Notes: generated by a model from the sequence alone, not told the origin. Counted from the stretch's first letter, positions 26,631-37,098 are shown. The stretch is DNA of 64,000 bases from AWTP1-13 sp963832445 (GCA_963832445.1 CAWHUM010000018.1:1-64000), one strand, 5' to 3'. Program-made: numbers and translations.

Positions 26631-28082
26631 TCAGGCCTGGTGGATCTTCACATACTCGAAGTCGCCGCCCTTGTTGTCGATGCCGATCTTGGGCGGGGCG
26701 ATCCAGGAGGCGAACTTGCCGCGCTCCCAGCAGGGCGCCATCAGGCTCTGGATGAAATCACCATCGTCCTTCGACGGCAGCCACTGGTCCTTCCGCTTGG
26801 CCCACTCGGCGTCGCTCAGCACCTCTCCCGTGGGCGATGCCTTCACGTTCTGGAACTCGCCGATGTGGCGGTGGAAGGCCACATGCGGAAGCGTGAGCTT
26901 GTAATTCACGCCGGCCTTCTCGATCACCTTGTTCCAGCGCTCGACGCCCTTGGCGCAGTCGGCCACGTAGTCGTCGCGCAGGCGCATGTTGATGGCCGTC
27001 AGCGCCGGTTCGGCGACCATCTTGACCTTGCCGTCCACCAGCTTGCTCACCGGGTAGGTAGCGTTCGTCAGCAGATGATCGTCCTCGATGCGGGTCTCCT
27101 GGAAGCGGCCCTTCACGCCCGAGTTGTAGTAGTTGGCGGCATTGGTCGACACCTCCGAGCCGAACAGGTCGAGCGAGAGGGTGAAATGCAGGTTCGCTTT
27201 CTTCTGGATGGTCGGCAGGTCGATGACGCCCAGCCTGCGCACCGCGGCGATATCGCCGGCGTCCTCGATGCCGGCCTCCTTCATGGCCTGGCACGTGCGC
27301 TCGACGATGCGGCCCACGCCCGTCTCGCCGACGAACATGTGATGCGCCTCCTCCGTCAGCATGAAGCGGCAGGTGCGCGACAGCGGGTCGAAGCCGGACT
27401 GGGCCAGGCTTTCCAGCTGCATCTTGCCGTCGCGGTCGGTGAAGTAGGTGAACATGAAGAAGGAGAGCCAGTCGGGCGTCGCCTCGTTGAAGGCACCCAA
27501 CATACGGGGCTTGTCGGCATCGCCCGAGCAGCGCCTCAGGAGCTCGTCCGCCTCCTCGCGGCCGTCCTTGCCGAAATACTTGTGCAGCAGATAGACCATC
27601 GCCCACAGGTGGCGGCCTTCCTCGACGTTGACCTGGAACAGGTTGCGCATGTCGTAGAGCGAGGGCGCGGTCTTGCCGAGATGGTGCTGCTGCTCGACGC
27701 TCGCCGGCTCGGTGTCGCCCTGGATGACGATCAGGCGGCGCAGCATGGCGCGGTATTCGCCGGGCACCTCCTGCCACGCCTTCTCGCCCTTGTGGGCGCC
27801 GAAATTGACCTGCCGATCCTCTTGCCGCGGCGCCAGCAGGATGCCCCAGCGGTATTCGGGCATCTTGACGTAGTCGAACTTGGCCCAGCCTTTGGGATCG
27901 ATGCTGACGGCCGTGCGCAGATAGACGTCCGAGGTCTGGAAGCCCTCAGGCCCTCTCGACATCCACCAGTCGATGTAGCCCGGGTGCCATTGCTCCAGCG
28001 CCTTCAGGACGCGCTGGTCGTCCATCAGGCCGACGTTGTTGGGGATCTTGGTCGAGTAGTCGACGTTGGTGGTCTCGGGCAT
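26631..28082 (-). CDS. boxB: Benzoyl-CoA 2,3-epoxidase oxygenase subunit BoxB
   Basis: This 483-residue class I diiron oxygenase inserts one oxygen atom of O2 into benzoyl-CoA to give the 2,3-epoxide, with electrons from BoxA. The two carboxylate/His motifs are EEGRHLW (Glu154/155, His158) and EEAHHMF (Glu244/245, His247/248). The sequence GWAKFDYVKMPEYRWGILLAP near the N-terminus is characteristic of BoxB. Uninterrupted frame. Downstream of boxC with a 193-bp gap. BoxA is not in the window, so the reductase must be encoded elsewhere. Confidence 0.95.
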   Translation of the reverse strand: MPETTNVDYSTKIPNNVGLMDDQRVLKALEQWHPGYIDWWMSRGPEGFQTSDVYLRTAVSIDPKGWAKFDYVKMPEYRWGILLAPRQEDRQVNFGAHKGEKAWQEVPGEYRAMLRRLIVIQGDTEPASVEQQHHLGKTAPSLYDMRNLFQVNVEEGRHLWAMVYLLHKYFGKDGREEADELLRRCSGDADKPRMLGAFNEATPDWLSFFMFTYFTDRDGKMQLESLAQSGFDPLSRTCRFMLTEEAHHMFVGETGVGRIVERTCQAMKEAGIEDAGDIAAVRRLGVIDLPTIQKKANLHFTLSLDLFGSEVSTNAANYYNSGVKGRFQETRIEDDHLLTNATYPVSKLVDGKVKMVAEPALTAINMRLRDDYVADCAKGVERWNKVIEKAGVNYKLTLPHVAFHRHIGEFQNVKASPTGEVLSDAEWAKRKDQWLPSKDDGDFIQSLMAPCWERGKFASWIAPPKIGIDNKGGDFEYVKIHQA

Positions 28083-28135
28083 CGGGTTCAGTCCTTGGTT
28101 TCCGTCGTGTCCTTGGAGTTCGTCGAATGCGTTGC

Positions 28136-28270
28136 AGGTGAGATAGTAAGTGGTGAGGTGGTCAGTTGGGCGTGATGGCCAGCGGCGCCGTAGCTTCTCA
28201 TCGTTGATGGTGGAGCGCAGCGCGCGCCATGCGCGCCCACCAGAAACTCACCACTCACCGTCTCACCCCT
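28136..28270. repeat. Inverted repeat in the boxC-boxB spacer
   Basis: An arm at 28136-28157 (AGGTGAGATAGTAAGTGGTGAG) is matched by an inverted arm at 28247-28268 with about 18 of 22 pairs, separated by some 90 bases. The spacer otherwise has no gene. It could be a mobile palindromic element or an mRNA-processing structure between boxC and boxB. Confidence 0.5.
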
Positions 28271-28275
28271 CACGC

Positions 28276-29936
<1,661 letters not shown>

Positions 29937-29961
29937 GACTGCGTCACTCCCAGTCTTCATT

Positions 29962-30074
29962 TGCATCGATCCTAGGCGAATGGCGCGGCCCCGACCGCAA
30001 ATGCAAAGGTCTCCGGAGCCAGGGGTCTATGCATTATTATGCCTATTGCCTATCGGAATGTGCAAGATAATGCA
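29962..30074 (-). promoter_or_regulatory. TGCA-rich boxC control region with promoter-like elements
   Basis: Five TGCA tetramers occur in 113 bp: at 29962, 30002, 30030, 30061 and 30071. The last two form TGCA-N6-TGCA, the arrangement described for BzdR and the related BoxR repressors of aromatic CoA pathways. On the minus strand TTGCAC (30060-30065) and CATAAT (30036-30041) with an 18-base spacer resemble a sigma-70 promoter, and TGCA sites overlap both elements. Transcription would start about 90 bases before boxC. Induction by benzoyl-CoA through a BoxR elsewhere is inferred, not shown. Confidence 0.55.
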
Positions 30075-30093
30075 AGGTCAAACTCTGGGTCCG

Positions 30094-31066
30094 TCAATTC
30101 GCCTTTATGCCGACCTCTTTCACGACCCGCGACCACTTGGTCTCCTCCCGGTCGATGTCGGCTGCGTATTCCTCGGGAGTGCTGGGCAGCGCCTCGGCGC
30201 CTGTGCCTGCGAGCACGGTCCGCGTCTCCTCCAGGGCCAGTGCGGCGCGCAAGGCCGCATTGAGGGTATCTACGATTGGCCGCGGCGTGCCGGCGGGTGC
30301 AGCGATGCCGTAGTGCAGCACCGCCTCGTAGCCCGGCAATCCGGCTTCCGCCGCCGTCGGCAGATCGGGGAACACGCTGGCGCGCCTCGCCCCGGTGACG
30401 GCGAGCGCCCGCACCTTGCCCTCGCCGACGATGCCGACCGCCGGCGGCAGCGAGCTGAAATAGATTCTGTACGTGGCCACCTAGCAGGTCGTTGAGCGCC
30501 GGCGCACTGCCCCGATAGGCGATGTGCGTGAGCTTGATGCCCGCCATGCTGGCGAACAGCTCGGTGCCGAGGTGAATGCCGCTGCCCGGGCCCGCGGAGG
30601 CATAGTTGAGCTTGCCGGGCGCGCTCTTCGCCAGCGCGATGAGCTCGGCAATCGAGTGCGCTTCGACGCTGGGATGTACCAGGATCACCAGCGCGCTGGT
30701 GGCGATCAGTCCGACTGGCGCGAAGTCCTTGCGCGGGTCGTAGCCCACGTTGGCATAGAGTGTGGGGTTCACGGCGAGCGTGCCGGTGCCGCCGAGCACT
30801 AGCGTGTAGCCGTCGGGGGCGGCGCGGGCCACGGCGCGCGTGGCAATGGTGCCGCCGGCGCCGCCGCGGTTCTCGATGACGATCTGCTGGCCCAGCGTCT
30901 TGCTCATCTTGTCGGCGACAATGCGGGCCATGGCGTCGTTACCGCCGCCGGCGGCGTACGGCACCACCAGCGTTATGGGCCGGTTGGGATAATCCTGCGC
31001 GCGGGCGAGCGGCAGCGCCAGCAGCAGGGTTGCGCAAGCCGGCAGAAGAATTCGCAAGTCCCACAT
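30094..31066 (-). CDS. TctC/Bug-family substrate-binding protein, one frameshift
   Basis: Periplasmic binding protein of the tripartite tricarboxylate transporter family. A signal peptide (residues 1-23) precedes QDYPNRPITLVVPYAAGG, the classical Bug start. ENRGGAGGTIATRAVARA and AYRGSAPALNDLLGGHV are conserved ligand-loop motifs. Near 30466 a +1 shift breaks the frame; removing an A restores HVQIYFSSLPPAV, and the second frame runs to ..VVKEVGIKAN at 30094. About 323 residues when repaired. The membrane subunits TctA/TctB are absent. Its neighbour boxC suggests an aromatic or dicarboxylate ligand. Confidence 0.88.
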
Positions 31067-31202
31067 CGGTGCCTCCCTGTTTTTGGCCCGACCTTGCTGG
31101 CGGCCGGCACCCTACGTCAACTTGCGTATTCGATGCTTCTCGTAGCGCGACTAGCGTGACCCATCGTCCCCTAGGGATAGGTCTCTCAGGAAGGAACAGG
31201 TC

Positions 31203-31601
31203 ATGGCCCAGCAAATGCTCGCATCGGAAATCGAGAAAGCACAGCTCAAAAGCTTTGCGAAACCCGACGAGGTGCGCGAGTTCCCAAAGGGGCGCGTGGA
31301 GTTGGTCAATGTGGGCGGCGCCATGATCGGCCGCGCGATATTCGACCCGGGCTGGCGCTGGGCAACCTCCGTGCAACCGTTGGCGAAGACCAAGAGCTGT
31401 GAGGCTCCCCACTTCCAATATCATGTGTCTGGCGTGTTGCGGATCAGGATGGACGACGGGTCTGAGTTCGACTGCAAGCCGGGTGATGTGTCGCTGCTGC
31501 CGAGCGGGCACGACGCCTGGGTGATCGGCTACGAGCCGGCGGTCGTGATCGACTTCCAGGGCATGCTCGACTACGCCAAGAGCACCCACGCCCACTCGTA
31601 G
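31203..31601 (+). CDS. Cupin-domain protein
   Basis: This 132-residue single-cupin protein has motif 1 around APHFQYHVSGVLRIRMDDG and motif 2 GDVSLLPSGHDAWVIG. His residues for metal binding are visible in both. AGGAAGG lies before the ATG. Convergent with the TetR gene, with 8 bp between stops, and divergent from the TctC gene. Function is unknown; small cupins of this kind are sugar- or ligand-binding regulators or isomerases. Confidence 0.75.
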   Translation: MAQQMLASEIEKAQLKSFAKPDEVREFPKGRVELVNVGGAMIGRAIFDPGWRWATSVQPLAKTKSCEAPHFQYHVSGVLRIRMDDGSEFDCKPGDVSLLPSGHDAWVIGYEPAVVIDFQGMLDYAKSTHAHS

Positions 31602-31609
31602 CGGCCGGT

Positions 31610-32212
31610 TCAGGCAGCGAGCGCGGCCAGCAATCGGCTGGCCGCAGCATCGAAGCGCTTGGCATCGCCATAGGAGCGCGCCAGCATCATGGCGCCCTCC
31701 AGGGCGGCGACGAGCAGGCGAGCGGCCTCCAGCGCGGGACCCGAGAAGTTCAAGCTGCCGTCCCTTCGCCCCTGCTCCAGCACGGCCGCGAGCCACGCCT
31801 CGTTGGCATCGAAGAAGCGGGTGACCTCCAGCTTCACCGATTTTGGCAGCGTGGCGTATTCGGCGGCGAGGATGCCGCACAGGCACATGCGGTTGTTGGC
31901 CAGCACACGCGCATATATCGCGGCATAGCGCTCGAGCTTCTGTGGCGCGCTGGCTGTGCTGGTGTCGATCTCGGTCAAAGCGGCAAGAAATGTCTGCGTG
32001 TAGCGCTCCATCAAGCGCTTGCCGAGGTCTGCCTTGGTAGCGAAGTGGTAGTGCAGGCTGGCGTTGGTGAGGCGCAGGCCCGACGCGATATCGGCATAGC
32101 TGATGCCGTTGTAGCCGCGCATCTGCATCAGCCGCTCGGCCGTATCCAGTATGCGCGCTGACGTGTCGGAGGTTCTTGCAGCCGCGGCCATCGCCGCCTC
32201 CATCGCTGGCAC
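31610..32212 (-). CDS. TetR/AcrR-family transcriptional regulator
   Basis: A 200-residue regulator. The N-terminal helix-turn-helix is ARILDTAERLMQMRGYNGISYADIASG then LRLTNASLHYHFATKADLG (residues about 18-65), a TetR signature. The C-terminal ligand-binding part contains MCLCGILAAEYATLP, a form seen in AcrR relatives that sense thiol-reactive or small ligands. Divergent from the LuxR gene across a short intergenic region carrying a repeated ACCTAYTAGTT motif, which is the likely operator. Confidence 0.88.
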   Translation of the reverse strand: MPAMEAAMAAAARTSDTSARILDTAERLMQMRGYNGISYADIASGLRLTNASLHYHFATKADLGKRLMERYTQTFLAALTEIDTSTASAPQKLERYAAIYARVLANNRMCLCGILAAEYATLPKSVKLEVTRFFDANEAWLAAVLEQGRRDGSLNFSGPALEAARLLVAALEGAMMLARSYGDAKRFDAAASRLLAALAA

Positions 32213-32249
32213 CCGCCTCCTCGGCAGGCATCGGGCACTGTAGGAACTT

Positions 32250-32283
32250 ACCTACTAGTTGACAACTACCTATTAGTTAGTAG
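32250..32283. promoter_or_regulatory. Repeated operator between tetR and luxR genes
   Basis: ACCTACTAGTT (32250-32260) and ACCTATTAGTT (32268-32278) are direct repeats with an 18-bp period. The second half also forms an interrupted palindrome CTAC..GTAG at 32266-32283. TTGACA at 32259-32264 could be a -35 element overlapped by the repeats. A/T-rich ACCTA-type repeats are typical binding sites for TetR-family regulators, so autorepression is inferred. Confidence 0.6.
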
Positions 32284-32319
32284 ACCATCGGTCCGTCGGT
32301 GCCCCGCCGGAGTTGGCCC

Positions 32320-33450
32320 ATGGCTGCGTTGCTTGCAGAGCTCGGCGAAAGTGAGCTGCGCCGCGCGTTGGCGGTGGTGCTCGACCTGGCCGACGACAGC
32401 GCCGATGGCAGCTCGTTCATAGAGGGCGCGCTCGACCGGCTGACATCCCTCGTCCCCTCCGATCTCACCACCCTCAGCCTGTGCGACCTCGAGCGCGGCA
32501 CGCGCACCGTATTCGGGCGCCCTGACGAGGCCTTGTCGGAAGACGATCGCAGCGCCTTCAATCGCCATTTCCACCAGCATCCTCTGGTGCGCTTTCATGG
32601 CTCGCACCCGCGCGGGCCGACGCAGCGCATCTCGGATTGCCTCGAGACAGGCGATTTCCGCAACTCGCCTGTATATGCCGACTACTACGCCCGCATCGGC
32701 ATCAGGCACGTCATGGCGCTGCCGTTGAGGATCGACGAGCACAACGTGATCAGCGTCGTCTTCAACCGCAGCAGCTCTGACTTCAAGGACAAGGAGCGCG
32801 CGCTACTGGAGGGCGTGCGCCCCGCCCTTGCCGCGCTTTATCGCAACCTTGCGGCGCGCGAAGCTGCAAGCGTCAGCCTCGCGTGCATCACCGATCTCGC
32901 CGCGAGCGGCAACTGGCAGCTGCTGCGGGTGACCACTGCGGGCCGCATACTCGATGCTGCAGCACCGGGCCTGCGGCTGCTGCGAGCCTTGTTCCCCCGC
33001 GAAATGGCTGCAAGATCGTCTCAACTACCCGCGGCGCTGACGCAGTGGCTGTCGCGCAGCCGGGTCTGGGGTCTCGATCGCTTGGCGGCGGCCGCAGGAG
33101 AGCACTTCACGCTGTCCCGGGGTGGCACGCGCATGACGGCGTATTTCATCGCCGGCATCGACGATGCGGTCGGTTATCTGCTGCTGAAAGGCGAACGCGG
33201 CGCGGTCGCCGCGGCCGAGCTAGCGCCGCTGCCGTTGACGAGCCGCGAGCGCGAGGTTCTGTCGCTGGTGGCCGCCGGCAAGACCAACGCCGAGATCGCC
33301 TTGCTGCTCGGGATCAGCGCCCGCACCGTGCAGAAGCACCTGGAGCACATCTTCGAGAAGCTAGGCGTCGAGACCCGCACTGCCGCGGCCATGCGTGCTT
33401 TGGCCGCCCTCGATGACCCAAACGCAGTGGCAACCACGACCTCGACGTAG
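32320..33450 (+). CDS. LuxR-family regulator with N-terminal GAF-like domain
   Basis: This 376-residue regulator has a C-terminal helix-turn-helix of the FixJ/LuxR type (LTSREREVLSLVAAGKTN then ISARTVQKHLEHIF) in the last 70 residues. The N-terminal 300 residues look like a GAF sensor (YYARIGIRHVMALPL, HNVISVVFNRS). The ATG at 32320 is preferred over GTG 32299 because GGAG precedes it. No receiver or autoinducer-binding domain was recognised, so the signal is unknown. Convergent with the SsuB-type gene. Confidence 0.85.
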   Translation: MAALLAELGESELRRALAVVLDLADDSADGSSFIEGALDRLTSLVPSDLTTLSLCDLERGTRTVFGRPDEALSEDDRSAFNRHFHQHPLVRFHGSHPRGPTQRISDCLETGDFRNSPVYADYYARIGIRHVMALPLRIDEHNVISVVFNRSSSDFKDKERALLEGVRPALAALYRNLAAREAASVSLACITDLAASGNWQLLRVTTAGRILDAAAPGLRLLRALFPREMAARSSQLPAALTQWLSRSRVWGLDRLAAAAGEHFTLSRGGTRMTAYFIAGIDDAVGYLLLKGERGAVAAAELAPLPLTSREREVLSLVAAGKTNAEIALLLGISARTVQKHLEHIFEKLGVETRTAAAMRALAALDDPNAVATTTST

Positions 33451-33474
33451 GCCTGGCTCAGAAGAAACAATTGG

Positions 33475-34261
33475 CTAGTGGCCTTCCGCGGCGCGGACGG
33501 CTTCCACTCTTATCTCCTCGGTCAGGCGGGCTTTGAGGGCTGAGAACTCCGGGCTCGTCTTGACCGTGTAGTGCCGCGGATAGGGCAGGTCGATACGCAC
33601 GTCGGCCTTGATGCGCCCCGGCCGCGCGCTCATCACCACCACGCGCGAGGCGAGGAAGATGGACTCCTCGATGTCGTGGGTCACGAACAGCACCGTCTTC
33701 GTGTCGCGCTGCCAGATTTCGAGCAGCATCTCCTGCATCAGCGCGCGCGTCTGGTTGTCGAGCGCGCCGAACGGCTCGTCCAGCAGCATGATCTTGGGGT
33801 CGTTGGCCAGCACGCGGGCAATCGCCGTGCGCTGCTGCATGCCGCCGGAAAGCTGCTTGGGATAGTGTCCCTCGAAGCCGCCGAGGCCCACGCGGCCGCA
33901 CCACTCCGCCGCTACGCGCCGGCGCGCGCCTTCCGCCACGCCCTTCTCGCGCAGCCCGAAGGCGATGTTGTCGGCGACCGACAGCCACGGGAAGAGTGTG
34001 TAGGACTGAAACACCATGCCGCGGTCCGGGTCCGGGGCCCTCGACCTGCGCGCCGTCGAGGAGCACGCGGCCGGTGCTGGCCCTGTCGAGGCCGGCGACG
34101 ATCCTCAGCAGCGTCGACTTCCCGCAGCCCGACGGGCCCAGGATCGTGATGAAGTCGTTGTCGGCAACCGTGAGCGAGATGGGCTCCAGCGCCCGCGTCG
34201 GCTGCGCGCCGGCAGCTGCGGGGAACGTGCGGCCCACCCCGTCGATCAGGAGTTTGCTCAC
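33475..34261 (-). CDS. SsuB/TauB-type ABC transporter ATPase, one frameshift
   Basis: ATPase of a nitrate/sulfonate/taurine-type importer. GTG at 34261 overlaps the permease stop (GTGA). Walker A GPSGCGKST is in the first frame. After a +1 shift near 34030, repaired by removing a C to give EGPDPDRGMVFQ, the frame includes LSGGMQQRTAIARVLAN, Walker B IMLLDEPFGALD and H-loop VTHDIEES. About 262 residues when repaired. The ligand is not defined by sequence. Confidence 0.85.
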
Positions 34262-35034
34262 GCCAGGCTCCAGGGAAACAGCCGGCGGTTGGCCGCCTTG
34301 AAGAGAAAGTCGGAGATCAGGCCGATGAGGCCGATCACGATGATGCCGAAGATGATCTGGCCCGTATTGAGCAGCGCCTGACTGTCGGTGATCATGTGGC
34401 CGATGCCGGAGGATGAGCCGATCAGCTCGGCGACGATCACGTAGGTCCACGCCCAGCCGAGCACGAGGCGCAGGATCTCTGCGATCTCCGGAGCGCTCGC
34501 CGGCAGCAGTACGCGGCGCACGATGCCCCAGTCCTTGGCACCCAGCGTATAGGCCGCTTCGACGAGATCGCGACGGGTGTTGCCCACCGCCACCGCCACC
34601 ATCAGGATCAGCTGGAACACCGCGCCGATGAAGATGACCATCAGCTTCTGCGTCTCACCGATGCCGGCCCACAGGATCAGCAGCGGAATGAAGGCCGATG
34701 CCGGCAGATAGCGCGCGAAGGAAACGAACGGCTCGAAGAACGCCTCGACCGGCTTATAGGTGCCCATGGCGATACCGAGCGGAATGGCGACGATCGCCGC
34801 CAGCACGAAACCGCCGACCACGCGCCAGATCGTCATGACGATGTCGTATAGGAAGCCGTATCGCACCAGCAGCTGCCAGCCCTCCTCGACCATGGTCAGG
34901 GGATCGGCGAGGAACGTGCGCGAGACGTAGCCGCCGAGCGTTGCCCATGCCCAGGCGGCGACGAACAGCACGAAGAAGAGAATGCCGAGCCAGATGCGCG
35001 TGGGCGTGCTGACGGGCTCGAGCGGGCGAGGCAT
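34258..35034 (-). CDS. SsuC/TauC-type ABC transporter permease
   Basis: A 258-residue permease with six membrane helices. The EAA-type coupling loop is DLVEAAYTLGAKDWGIVRRVLLPASAPEI. Pattern VVGGFVLAAIVAIPLGIAMG and the C-terminal DFLFKAANRRLFPW are typical of the nitrate/sulfonate permeases. Separated from the binding-protein gene by a 78-bp spacer containing a 10-bp-arm hairpin, and coupled to the ATPase by overlap. Confidence 0.9.
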   Translation of the reverse strand: MPRPLEPVSTPTRIWLGILFFVLFVAAWAWATLGGYVSRTFLADPLTMVEEGWQLLVRYGFLYDIVMTIWRVVGGFVLAAIVAIPLGIAMGTYKPVEAFFEPFVSFARYLPASAFIPLLILWAGIGETQKLMVIFIGAVFQLILMVAVAVGNTRRDLVEAAYTLGAKDWGIVRRVLLPASAPEIAEILRLVLGWAWTYVIVAELIGSSSGIGHMITDSQALLNTGQIIFGIIVIGLIGLISDFLFKAANRRLFPWSLA

Positions 35035-35055
35035 GCACGCGGTCCGCGCTAAGTC

Positions 35056-35083
35056 CCCTCTCCCCTCGACTGCGGGGAGAGGG
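35056..35083. terminator. Hairpin between binding protein and permease genes
   Basis: CCCTCTCCCC (35056-35065) pairs perfectly with GGGGAGAGGG (35074-35083) over an 8-base loop. Words of this type recur between genes in this window (compare GGGGAGAGGG near 6939). Position right after the binding-protein stop suggests attenuation or mRNA stabilisation. Confidence 0.5.
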
Positions 35084-35112
35084 TCATGGTGAGGGGCGGA
35101 AGCCGGCTCCGC

Positions 35113-36060
35113 CTACTTGATGAAGCTGGTGTCGACGATGTCGGCGATGTTGGGCACCTGCTTGATGATGCCGATCTCCAACAGCAGCTCGGCCGCATCC
35201 TTGGAGAAGGCCTGCAGCTCGCCGGCGAAGAACTTTTGGTTGGCCGCTTTATCCTGCCAGCGCAAGTACTTGGCCGAGTTTCCGAACTGCTCGCCGGTCT
35301 GCTTCACGTCGGCGCCCATGATCTCGTAGGCCTTGGCCTGCTCCTTGGAGATCATCTCGAGCGACTTGAAGTAGCTTTCCGCCAGCGCCTTTGCCGCTGT
35401 CTTGTTCTCGGCGATGAACTTCGGCGTGCAGCCGAAGGTGTCCATGATCATCGGGTAGTCGAGCGTGGTGGCGATGATCTTGCCCTTGTCGGGCGCGGCT
35501 CGCACCGTGGAGAGATAGGGCTCGTAGGTCATGGCCGCGTCGCCCTGTCCGGAAATGAAGGCCTGTGCTGCCGGCCCGGGCTCGAGGTTGGCGACCGTGA
35601 CGTCCTTTACCGACAGGCCGTTCTTCTTGAGGAACCAGGCCAGCGTGAAGTAGGGCGCGGTTCCGGGCGCGGAGGCCAGCACCGTCTTGCCCTTGAGGTC
35701 CTTGATCGAGGCGATGTTGCTCCTCACCGCCATGCCGTCGGCGCCATAGGACTTGTCGAGCTGGAAGATCTGCTTGGTAGCGACGCCATTGGCGTTCCAG
35801 ACGATCCAGGTCTCAACCGTCGTCGCCGCGCATTGGATGTCGCCGGAGGCGATCGCCAGGTGCCGGTCCTTCTGCGGGATCTTCCTGATGCTGACGTCGA
35901 GGCCGTTCGCCTTGAAGATGCCGGCCTCCTTGGCGAGCGTCAGCGGCGCAAACCCGGTCCAGCCCGAGATGCCGATGCTGACCTTGGTCTCCTGGGCAGA
36001 GACCGAAGCCGGCGCCGCGATCAGCGCAACAACGGCGGCGGCTCTCACGAACGAACGCAT
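35113..36060 (-). CDS. SsuA/TauA/NMT1-type periplasmic binding protein
   Basis: This 315-residue binding protein has a signal peptide (MRSFVRAAAVVALIAAPASVSA) followed by QETKVSIGISGWTGFAPLTLAKEAGIFKANGLD, the NMT1/SsuA opening. Loops GADGMAVRSNIASIKDLKGKTV and AAMTYEPYLS are ligand-contact regions of the family. The ATG has GAGGAG upstream. First gene of the importer; a perfect 7-bp palindrome lies 14 bp upstream of its start. Confidence 0.88.
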   Translation of the reverse strand: MRSFVRAAAVVALIAAPASVSAQETKVSIGISGWTGFAPLTLAKEAGIFKANGLDVSIRKIPQKDRHLAIASGDIQCAATTVETWIVWNANGVATKQIFQLDKSYGADGMAVRSNIASIKDLKGKTVLASAPGTAPYFTLAWFLKKNGLSVKDVTVANLEPGPAAQAFISGQGDAAMTYEPYLSTVRAAPDKGKIIATTLDYPMIMDTFGCTPKFIAENKTAAKALAESYFKSLEMISKEQAKAYEIMGADVKQTGEQFGNSAKYLRWQDKAANQKFFAGELQAFSKDAAELLLEIGIIKQVPNIADIVDTSFIK

Positions 36061-36073
36061 GACCTAACTCCTC

Positions 36074-36090
36074 GTCAACCCGTGGTTGAC
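36074..36090. promoter_or_regulatory. Perfect palindrome GTCAACC-CGT-GGTTGAC upstream of binding protein
   Basis: Seven-base arms with a 3-base centre, 14-30 bp in front of the binding-protein start codon and within the 285-bp region shared with ftcR. Its size fits a repressor site (GntR/LacI-like) or a small leader hairpin. No dedicated regulator gene is adjacent. Confidence 0.4.
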
Positions 36091-36345
36091 CCGACGGTAG
36101 GGCCTTTTCCGCGCCATTGTCCATACCAACGTCGTCCGTGTTGCGCCTGAATTGTCGGCGCGCGCGAGCACGATCGCTGCGACCCGAGCTTCGCCCAAGT
36201 GAGTCTTTCGAGTCACTGTGCGTGACCGAAATGTGTGTTGCCCTGTCCCAGAATGCAACTTCGACGCGATGCATCTGTTGACGACGCAAGCGTCGGCACG
36301 TAGGGCCTGAGCAAGCAACGATCAATGCGATTCGGGGGATATCCA

Positions 36346-37098
36346 ATGATCGTTATTGTAGACGAGCGCGAGTCTGTCGCGCAGGGATATACGGCTTGGT
36401 TCGACCGCGAGGGGGTCTCGGCGACCGGCTTGGTTCCGTCAGATTTCAGCAATTGGGTCAAGACGGTATCGGACCCGGATATGATGGCGGTTGAAGCCTT
36501 CCTGCTCGGCGACTGCGGGCAGCGCCACATGTTCCCGCGGCTGATCAAGGGCCGCTCCCGCGCCGCTGTCATCGCCATGAACGACAACAAGTCGCTCGAG
36601 GAGACGCTGGATCTATTTGCGGCAGGCGTTGATGACGTTGTGCGCAAGCCGATCCACGTGCGCGAGATCCTCGCACGCATCAAGGCGATCCGCGCACGCA
36701 CGCGGGGCAGAAGCGATGGCACCGTGCTCGGCGATCTCAAGGTCTTCTCCGACGGCCGCGATCCGCTGGTGCGCGGCGAGCCGCTGGCGCTGCCGCGCCG
36801 CGAGCGCCGCATCCTCGAGTACCTCGTGAACAACATGGGCTGCCGCGTGACCAAGACTCAGATCTACAACTCGGTCTACGGCCTGTTCAGCGAGGAGATC
36901 GACGAGAACGTCATCGAGAGCCACATCAGCAAGCTGCGCAAGCGTTTGCGCCATAGGCTGGGCTACGATCCCGTCGATTCACAGCGCTATCTCGGCTACC
37001 GCTTGGTGGTGCCCGATGCAGACACCGAAGTCAGAACAGAGGCGGCAAAATCCAGCCTCGCGCAAGCTGATGGTGATCTACTCAGCGTCGGGGACTGA
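36346..37098 (+). CDS. ftcR: FtcR-type flagellar transcriptional regulator
   Basis: This 250-residue protein has a degenerate receiver domain (IVIVDERESVAQGYTAWFDREG) and a C-terminal winged helix (LPRRERRILEYLVNNMG .. ENVIESHISKLRKRLR). The receiver keeps the LDLFAAGVDDVVRKP end but the phospho-acceptor region reads VEAFLLGDCG without the normal Asp, as in Brucella FtcR, so phosphorylation is doubtful. FtcR activates hook and filament genes in Hyphomicrobiales. First gene of the flagellar block, directly ahead of flgE. The start was chosen at 36346 after GGGGGAT. Confidence 0.88.
   Translation: MIVIVDERESVAQGYTAWFDREGVSATGLVPSDFSNWVKTVSDPDMMAVEAFLLGDCGQRHMFPRLIKGRSRAAVIAMNDNKSLEETLDLFAAGVDDVVRKPIHVREILARIKAIRARTRGRSDGTVLGDLKVFSDGRDPLVRGEPLALPRRERRILEYLVNNMGCRVTKTQIYNSVYGLFSEEIDENVIESHISKLRKRLRHRLGYDPVDSQRYLGYRLVVPDADTEVRTEAAKSSLAQADGDLLSVGD

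Noticed and set aside
26640..28175. Plus-strand open frame of 511 codons opposite boxB
   Set aside because: Exactly antisense to BoxB, compositionally biased, and without family motifs.
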